Below, piece by piece: positions 56,335-64,000 of a stretch of DNA of 64,000 bases. Under the pieces are notes generated by a model that was given only the letters and a program-made list of their open reading frames with translations, had not been told where the DNA came from and did not search any database. The DNA comes from Hydrangea macrophylla (Eukaryota; Streptophyta; Magnoliopsida; Cornales; Hydrangeaceae): the NCBI GenBank assembly GCA_033977485.1, contig CM066982.1, positions 10,283,218 through 10,347,217 of the forward strand, given 5' to 3'. Numbering within the stretch: position 1 is the first letter of the stretch; each line of letters begins with the position of its first letter. A program made the position numbers and the translations under genes.

Positions 56335-56887
56335 CTGCAGTTGGTGCATCGCCTACTTAATTGTTTGTTACTTCCTTTTGTTTCAACAACTTTGGGATCA
56401 CGAACACCAAAATGTACACCACTCGTTTGACCTCCGTATGGTTTGTTCCTATTCATAGATAGGTCTTTCATACGAGCATTTAAAACATCCAAACCTTGTC
56501 TACACTCCAACCATCCTTCGTTCGTACGGGTCGCATAGTCTGTTATCTCATCGCAAGTCGCGCTAGGGATGCCGCGCCGCATGATTCGAGTCTCTATGTC
56601 TGGAATCGTCTTTGATGCCATTTCATTCATCAAATCATTGTCGGTTTTCATCCACCTTTGCATGATGCAATTGTGTGGGATTTCTGTTAGATGCTCAAAT
56701 TTCATTACAGCTATAATATGGCAACAAGGTATCCCCACACTCGTGAACAACATACACGAACACTCTAGCCTGCCGTCTGATGGATGGTAAATAACATTCC
56801 ACCTCAATGTTGGCCTTCAATACTTACACAAGGTAAAATGAATGTACGGCAAACCCTCAATCGCGACCCTCTCGACAACAATAAACA
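56335..56887 (-). pseudogene. FAR1-like / Mutator transposase C-terminal fragment
   Basis: The minus-strand frame from 56887 to 56335 starts VERVAIEGLPYIHFTL and has one stop at 56817-56819. The rest reads LECSCMLFTSVGIPCCHIIA, a SWIM-type CxC...CxH finger followed by AVMKFEHLTEIPHN and IMQRWMKTDND, the normal C-terminal part of FAR1/FHY3-related proteins and their Mutator-like relatives. It ends with RRCTNC at a donor (CTGCAG/GTAC), which suggests the first half of a zinc knuckle split by an intron. The frame is cut at exactly 56887 by a gypsy LTR. The N-terminal DNA-binding and catalytic parts are presumably on the far side of that element, outside the window. In an intact family member this protein would bind transposon ends or promoters; here it is broken. 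Confidence 0.8.
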
Positions 56888-57540
56888 TGTCACGCCCCGA
56901 CGTAGCATAAATATGGAAAGCGTTTAATTTCTTTTATGGACCCGTAGGTCGCGACAGTTTGAAGGATTGATTCCGTCCCAAACGTCGAACAACATAAAAC
57001 CATAAATCAGAGTAGAGTAATCAAGGCTTACAAATATTTTTCTAACTTATTACATATTACAGCACGGGGTCTCTAAAGGCACAGACCGCCTTAAATTAAA
57101 ATAATAACTTAGTGTCTATTACAGTCATCCTTATTACAAAGCAGTCTATAACTTAAAACATATGAAAGTAAATTCTGTTTCCAGCAGTTGTTCTCAATTT
57201 GCATAATCATAATGTTCCGCTTGATCAAAACCTGAAAAGCCTGAACACGAATGTCCAGGACGCATCAACGTCGTCAGCTTCAAGAAGCTGGTGAGTATTA
57301 AAAACATAACTTTGAATGTAAAACATATTCATTTACCATTTTCCAATTCTCATTTAAATCCACAAGTTTATATTTAAGATAAAGAGTTTGTTTTAGAAAA
57401 ACAACCACAATGTTATTTGAGAGATAAATTCACATATATGTGACCGTGTATGAGAACAATGCACCATCTCATCTTACCGACTCTTTTCTCTCGACAAAAA
57501 CCCAACAACCCACCACCACACACCGGTATCTTTGAAACGC

Positions 57541-57900
57541 TAAGATAGCCACACTTTAGCACAGGGGTGCCAGGGAATGTCCAGTTTGCCTCACACTTTG
57601 GTCCGGGGTACCAGGGAGTGTCCATTGCCGCACACTTTGACTACCTAATCCGCCATGCAAATACCGAAGGAACCCTCACGCAGTATCCAGACTCGGGTAT
57701 CAGGGAGTGTCCGTAGGCCACACTTTATCACTTCCATGGGTGCCAGGGAATGTCCAAGTTCGGCTTCACACACTTTGACGCTACCATGGTCGTCAGGGAG
57801 TGCCCAGTTTTGCCACCGTCGCATTTCAAAGACACCCTCGCCGCAATCTCAAGCACAACACACTTTGGTGCTCACTTACCAGAGAGTGTCCACATCACAT
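57541..57900 (+). repeat. CACACTTTGG...CCAGGGAGTGTCC minisatellite
   Basis: About six units of 50-70 bases combine CACACTTTG with GTGCCAGGGAATGTCC or TACCAGGGAGTGTCC. They are diverged from each other and have no coding meaning. Confidence 0.85.
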
Positions 57901-58214
57901 TCTCAACCGCACTCACTATGCCACACTGACCATTACTCTTTTCAAAACTGACCAACATTCACACTCACCATGCATGTACAACTGACACCACATGTATGTC
58001 ATGAAACTTTAAAACATGAGGCAATTAACTGAATTATATAATCGACGTGCATACGGGGATCGATAAGTCACAATTCATTGTTTTAAATCGTTCAAACATA
58101 TCAAATTAAGACTCTGATTTAATAAATTTCCCAAACAGTACTCAAACAATATATAAATTTTACCCCAAACAGTCCCTTATCACAAAACAAGCAAAAACTA
58201 GAAACTGCAAGAAG

Positions 58215-58480
58215 TCGCGCGCGCGGGCCGCTCACGCGACCTGCCCAATTTTCGTTTTATTATAAAACCTTTCTTTCTGCCTGAAATCAGCCACCTCGCG
58301 AGCGCGGGCCGCTCGCGCGAAAGGTCTCTCGCGCAACCCTCGCTCGCGCGATATGCCTATTTTTCATTTTCTTTATAAACTTTTCTGTCTGCCTGGGGAC
58401 GCAAACCTCGCGCACGCGGGTCCCTCGCGCGAGGGGTAGCTCGCGCGAGCCGCTCGCGCGACCCTCGCTCGCGCGAGTTT
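58215..58480. repeat. CTCGCGCGAG palindrome array
   Basis: At least ten overlapping CTCGCGCG/CGCGCGAG words occur in three clusters (58215-58240, 58294-58350, 58406-58478). The clusters are separated by two similar spacers containing TTTCTTTATAAAC/TATTATAAACC and CTGTCTGCCTGGG/CTTTCTGCCTGAA. The CpG density is extreme for this AT-rich window. Confidence 0.9.
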
Positions 58481-59811
58481 CAACAGAGACTTCATCTTCT
58501 TCGTGGAGAATGCCCTGTTTCAGTAATTCAGGGTCTTTTTGACCCATTTTTGATTCTGTAAGTTACCCTACCTTATTATATATGAATCTCTTCGGTTTTT
58601 CACAAGGATTAAGAATACAAAGTCAATTTCACATGATTTCAATCGTAGCTCACGAATTTTATGAAAATTCAAAACATGACATAACTTCAAATCTAATAAA
58701 CTTTCTCCTATGAACGAATTAAGCTTTAATTTTACAACCATATACTCTACATACTATAATCTTTCATATTTCATTCTAAAAACGAATTTTGGTTAAGTTT
58801 TGGAAATTCATGTTTTTCAAGCTATGAACTTCAAACGTGAAATCATCAATGGTGTTCCTAATTCAAATACACAAATCAGTAAATCAATAGTGAATTACAT
58901 TCTAAGTGAGTTAGAAATACTCACTGAGATTAAGAGTGTAGAGATTGTTTGAGAAAGAAAGACCAATTAAGAAATCCTCTTGAGCTTGGCTATGGAGTAT
59001 TGAAGCTTCCTCTCTCTACAAATTTAAACTCTCAAGCTCTCTCTTTTCTCTCTGATTTTGTTTTGTAAAGCAGATGTGTAGAAGTGTGTGCAATGAAGAG
59101 AGGTGTTAGTTAAATAGGAAGACAAAATGGGGAACTTGGAGCCCAAGAACCACCTCTCTCACTCAACAAATCAATTGTATTAAAAAATTATTAACTGCAT
59201 AAATATACACACACCCAGATATAAACGTATATGATCCTCCACAGTTTTGAAAGGGTGTTCCTAGACTACTAGGGGTCAAGCAAAAGTGTTTGGAAATTTA
59301 TCTTTTGGCACAAAAATAACATACACATAGATTAGTTTGCCAAACAAGGCCTTATCCAATGATTGGTTTCCATGAATGGAAATAAAGCACAAGTCTAATC
59401 AAACTTTACATCACTTCCAAAATCTGTGGAAGTTTAGCACAGCGCGGACAGTTTTGGAAGTAAACTGGTATTTTCGTGACGCGGTGTTCGTCATAAAAAT
59501 ACAGGAAATTCATTTTAATGAAAGAAATGATTTTCTGGTTTAATAAAAATACAGTTGGGGTTAACAGAAAATATTTTCACCGTCTTTGAAATACAGATTT
59601 TGAAATCTACACAGGCATTACAAATTTTATAAACATTACAGTTTGACCCCAATAAGAATTTTAATAAAAATTAAAACCAGAATTAAGGTTTAACACATGG
59701 GAATTGAAATTAAAATAAAAGCAGACAATGTACAAAAATATGACAATGCAAAAATACAGATTAATTATGGAAATGTCAGATTAAAATTAAATGCAAATGC
59801 AGGTTGTTATA

Positions 59812-59824
59812 TCCTTTCTCCCTT
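59812..59824 (-). other. Polypurine tract of the gypsy element
   Basis: On the minus strand AAGGGAGAAAGGA lies directly before the 3' LTR start. This is the expected site for plus-strand DNA priming. Confidence 0.8.
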
Positions 59825-59856
59825 AAACAGGATTTCGCCCCCGAAATCAAGACTAA

Positions 59857-62800
59857 CTAGTCCTGAAACAACTCCGGGTACTTCTTCCTCATATCATCGA
59901 CTTCCTATGAGGCTTCGTTCTCATCATGGTGATTCCACTGAACCTTCACCAACGGAATGTCTTTATTCCTCAACTTCTTGATACTCTGATCTAGGATCTT
60001 CACAGGTCTCTCCTTGTAAGAAACATTATGACTCGTCTCAATATCGTTATAACTAACCATGTGCGAGGGGTCTCGTATGTACTTCCTCAACATACTCACA
60101 TGGAATACATTGTGAACCCCAGACATCTTTGGTGGTAGCGCGAGTCGATATGCTACTTTCCCGACACGTTCCAAAATCTCAAACGGTCTGATGAAACGCG
60201 GAGCTAACTTCCCTCTCTTGAGACCGAAGCGTACTACTCCTCGGGTTGGTAAAACCTTAAGGAGTACGTGATATCCAACACTAAATTCCAAATCCTTCCG
60301 TCGTCGATCGGCATAACTCTTATACCTGCTTTGAGCGGTTCTCATCCTTTCCTTGACCAAAGAAATCTTCTCGTTGGTTTCTCTAACCAAATCTGGTCCC
60401 AACAACTCGGTGTCTCCGACTTCTGCCCAACACAATGGAGAACGACATGGTCGTCCGTATAATGCTTCGAACGGAGCCATACCGATACTTGTGTGATAAC
60501 TGTTGTTATAGGTAAATTCAATCAATGGCAAGTGTGTCTCCCAAGATTCTTCGAAATCGATAACATAAGCCCTAAGCATATCCTCCATGATCTGATTAAC
60601 ACGCTCAGTCTGCCCATCTGTCTGAGGGTAAAAATCAGTACTCATCTTGAACGAGGTTTCCATAGCTTCTTGTAAACTTTCCCAAAAGCCAGAGGTAAAA
60701 CGCGCGTCACGGTCTGACACAATCGACACAGGTGCACCGTGAAGCCGCACAACTTGTTGTATGTACATCCGGCTCATCTTTTCCACCGGGTATGTCATAC
60801 TATAAGCAATGAAGTGAGCAGACTTCGTCAATCGATCTACGACTACCCAAATGGCATCATGATTCTGCTGTGATCGAGGCAATCCTACTACAAAATCCAT
60901 CGTGTTGTGCTCCCACTTCCAACCAGGAATAGGTAGTGGTTGCAACAATCCTGATGGTCTCTGATGTTCGGCCTTAACTTGTTGACATGTCAAACACTTG
61001 GATACAAATTCGGCCACATCCTTCTTCATACCTTCCCACCAGAAATTTCTCTTCAAATCCTTGTACATTTTCGTTCCTCCCGGGTGAACCGTATATCTTG
61101 ACTTATATGCTTCTTCCAGAATGTCTTTCCTTAATTCACCACAATTCGGCACACATAATCTATTCCTGCACCGATATCCTCCATCGACTCCCACCTTCCA
61201 TTCTGTCGGGTCTTTCTCTGAAATCTTCACGAACCATGTCTGAAACCTCTCATCTTCTTTCTGAGCTCCAATAATGCGGTCGATAAGAACAGGCTGTAGG
61301 ATAAGACATCCGAACAATTGTCATTCTCCTTCTTCAGCACTCTGTACATCGAACTCCGCCAAAGTCTCCAATGCTCGCCATTCTCTAACCATTAAGGAGG
61401 CGATAGTCTCACGAGTCTGCCGACTCAAAGCATCAGCGACCACGTTAGCTTTACCAGGGTGGTACTCTAACGTGAAGTCGTAATCTTTGATCAGCTCCAT
61501 CCATCTGTGCTGCCTCAGGTTCAACTCTTTCTGTGTGAAAAAATATTTTAGGCTCTTGTGATCGGAGAATAAATCAAACTTCTCACTGTAGAGATAGTGT
61601 CTCCAAATCTTGAGTGCAAATACTACTGCTGCCAAATCCAAATCATGAATGGGATAGTTCAACTCATTCGGCTTCAGCTGTCTGGATCCGTAAGAGATAA
61701 CTCTACCATCTTGCATAAGTGCACACCCTAACCCTTGATATGACGCATCACTAAAGATAGTGAACTTCTCATCAGGCTTGGGTATAGCTAGTACTGGTGC
61801 GGTTGTGAGTCTCTTTTTCAACTCTAGTAAGGCGCGCTCATGCTTCTCTGTCCACTCGAATTTCAAATTCTTCTTTGTCAAACCAGTCAACGGTGCAGCT
61901 ATTTTAGAAAACCCTTCAAAAAATCTTCTGTAATAGCCTGCGAGTCCCAGAAAACTCCGAACTTCTGTAGGGTTGCTCGGCCTAACCCAGTTGGACACAA
62001 CATCGGTCTTGGATGAATCCACAGAAATTCCTTGAGATGACACCTTGTGTCCCAAAAATTTCACTTCTTGTAACCAGAACTCACACTTACTGAACTTGGC
62101 ATACAACTGGTGCTCCTTGAGCGTCTGCATCGCAATCCGTAGGTGTTGCTCGTGTTCTTCTCCTGACTTAGAATAGATCAAAATATCATCTATGAAGACG
62201 ATGGCAAACTGATCCAAATAAGGCTTGAACACTCAGTTCATCAGATCCATAAACACTGCCGGGGCATTCGTCATTCCAAACGGCATCACCAGAAATTCAT
62301 AATGACCATATCGGGTCCTGAAAGCAGTCTTAGGTATGTCTTCCTTCCGTACCCTCAACTGATGATATCCCGACCTTAGGTCTATCTTGGAAAATATCGT
62401 AGCTCCTTGTAGTTAATCAAACAAATCATCAATCCACAGTAAGGGATACTTGTTCTTGATAGTCACTCGGTTCAATTCACGGTAGTCGATACACAGTCTG
62501 AGCATCCCGTCCTTCTTCTTCACAAATAACATCGGTGCTCCCCAAGGCGATGTACTTGGACGTACAAAACCTAGGTTCTCGAGCTCTTGAACTTGTTCCT
62601 TCAATTCCAATAGCTCTGTGGGGGCCATTCTGTAGGAAACCTTGGTGATCGGAGTCGTACCCGGTATAAGCTCAATACAGAACTCTATACTTCTCTCGGG
62701 CGGCAAACCAGAAATGTCTTGAAATACTTCTTCAAAGTCCTTGACTACAGGTATAGACGACGCTGTCGCTTCTGTACTGACGACTTCGATGTTCGCTAAA

Positions 62801-64000
62801 CATCTGGTAAGGAACATATCTCCCGAAGGGTTACATTGAAAATCAAAGGGTTGATTCTCATTGTCGGGGAATGTAATTCTCTTCCTCGCACAATCCAACT
62901 TCACTTGATTCTGAGAGAGCCAATCCATTCCTAGGATTATGTCGAACTCTTTCATTGATAGGACAATCAACCTTGCAGGGATTTCATTGTCTCCTAGCCG
63001 TAAAGGACAATCCTTGCACATGTGTCCTAATCTGACTGCAGCTCTTAATGGCGAAGTAGCCCTCAAAGCTTTCTCTAAACGATGAGGTAAGATACCCAAT
63101 CTCCGAATTGTATTAACAGATATGAACGAAAGAGCAGCACCTGTATCAAATAACACTTTAACATGGGAGTTAAACAGAGTTAATGTACCTTCCACTACTT
63201 GCTGATCAAGTTGAGCTTCTCCATAATCTCCTTCTTCATACACAGTCCCATCATATCCTGCTGCATCAGGGATAACAACATTCAAGCGAGTCTGACCCTG
63301 TTGACCATAAGTCACCTGCTTAGGGGCAGTGCAGAACCTGCTGATGTGACCTGGTTCACCACAATTGAAGCAGACTATTCCTTGCTGAGCTGCACGCCTT
63401 GGTGTCTTGCAATCTCGAGCTAGATGACCAGGGTTGCCACAGTTGAAGCATTTTCCACTACTACTTCCTTCTCCTACTCGGGTTTGAGTCGGATAGGTGA
63501 TAGCTTGGGTCTTCTTGCTTCCATCAAAATTCCTCTTCTGCCCTTGGGTACGATTCATTGGTGGTCTATTTCCAAAATTACTCCTTTGAGGCGGTCGGAA
63601 TTCAAATTGCTTCCGATTCACTCGAGCGTCTTCTTCTAGATCAGTAGCCAAGCCAACCAATCCCTCAAACGACTTATCTAGGTGACCGAGAGTCAGGCGG
63701 CGAATTTGCGGTGTCAGCCCTTAATTGTACTTCCGTATCTTCTCCTCCTCAGTATCAACCAGGTGTGGAGCGAACCGAGACAGTCTCTCGAACTGTGTGG
63801 TGTACTCTTGCACTGACTTGGTTCCTTGCGTCAGATCCATGAACTCCTTCTCTCTTCTGTGCCTCTCCGTAGTTGGGAAATACTTCTCCAAAAATCTCCC
63901 CTTGAACGCAGTCCACGTCATTCCCGTCGCAGCTGTGTTCCCAATAGTGGCTATCACCGAGTCCCACCAATCTGCGACGGCGTCGGTCAATTGAAATGTA
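59857..64000 (-). pseudogene. Gypsy gag-pol polyprotein, interrupted by in-frame stops
   Basis: One reading frame runs from the right edge to a stop at 59857-59859. In order it has: gag (64000-63721, RREKEFMDLTQGTKSVQEYT); two CCHC knuckles ([14 protein letters not shown] and [14 protein letters not shown], about 63460-63340); an aspartic protease ([12 protein letters not shown], about 63170); RT ([22 protein letters not shown], about 62500-62100); RNase H ([15 protein letters not shown], about 61450); and integrase (HHxxCC zinc region near 61100, core DRLTKSAHF and SDRDARFTS, about 60830-60700). The tail VKILDQSIKKLRNKDIPLVK (about 60010-59920) is chromodomain-like. Stops interrupt it at 63721-63723, 62413-62415, 62233-62235, 61321-61323 and 59905-59907. 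No frameshift was seen. The protein would make virus-like particles and integrate DNA copies; this copy cannot make a full product. Confidence 0.92.

Larger units (their letters stand above)
56888..59811 (-). repeat. 3' LTR of the gypsy element, about 2.9 kb
   Basis: The plus strand starts TGTCACGCCCC and ends GGTTGTTATA, the second with one change from the expected terminal ACA. It contains a degenerate minisatellite (57541-57900) and a CG-rich palindrome array (58215-58480). A purine tract AAGGGAGAAAGGA abuts it on the coding side. Confidence 0.85.
56888..64000 (-). mobile_element. Ty3/gypsy chromovirus (Tekay-like), runs off the right edge
   Basis: The 3' LTR (56888-59811), polypurine tract (59812-59824) and gag-pol (59857 to the edge) are all on the minus strand. 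The 5' LTR is outside the window. The element inserted into the FAR1-like frame. The domain order protease, RT/RNase H, integrase, chromodomain-like tail is that of gypsy chromoviruses. Confidence 0.92.

Noticed and set aside
58287..58547. Arginine-rich minus-strand frame
   Set aside because: It is produced by the CTCGCGCGAG array in the gypsy LTR and has no protein resemblance.

Overview
This is nuclear DNA from a flowering plant, most likely a eudicot. It is AT-rich, has GT-AG introns in lysine-rich and acidic plant-type proteins, and carries plant TRIM, Ty1/copia, Ty3/gypsy, Mutator-like, CACTA-like and MITE sequences plus long GA/CT/AT microsatellites. No host gene was found by homology search; all calls come from reading the sequence, and exon borders were set by eye from splice sites and reading phase.

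Three host genes are supported. (1) Minus strand, 12203 leftward past the left edge: a Tat-SF1/CUS2-type splicing factor (Arabidopsis ELF9-like) with a GYF-like N-terminus, an acidic linker and RRM1. Nine exons are visible and all nine join in phase; the second RRM lies beyond the left edge. (2) Plus strand, 18748-29125: a seven-exon Kelch-repeat membrane-anchored protein of the At3g27220 type, complete at 429 residues. (3) Plus strand, 34563-35147: a single-exon, 194-residue four-pass membrane protein with G2/M-type MSA promoter motifs. Host introns are swollen by transposons: a 6.3 kb ELF9 intron holds a TRIM retrotransposon that itself holds a solo LTR and a hAT-like MITE; two Kelch introns hold a CACTA-ended element with SWIM/OTU coding remnants and a Mutator-like element.

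From about 36 kb to the right edge the window is one large nest of mobile DNA. The oldest layer looks like a Mutator-like element with two tail-to-tail genes: a plus-strand gene encoding a lysine-rich leader, an HMG-box-like domain, a plant-transposon N-terminal domain, a coiled coil and a Ulp1-type C48 protease; and a minus-strand FAR1-like gene with a SWIM zinc finger. This layer has been split by a solo LTR inside the first exon (TSD CCCGT), by a five-part LTR-internal-LTR-internal-LTR array in an HMG-box intron (one outer TSD, GTTGT), by a further GC-rich non-autonomous element, and by a Ty3/gypsy chromovirus inserted in the FAR1-like frame, which runs off the right edge.

No rRNA or tRNA gene, and no CRISPR array, is present. 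Two tRNA-like strings are retrotransposon primer binding sites.
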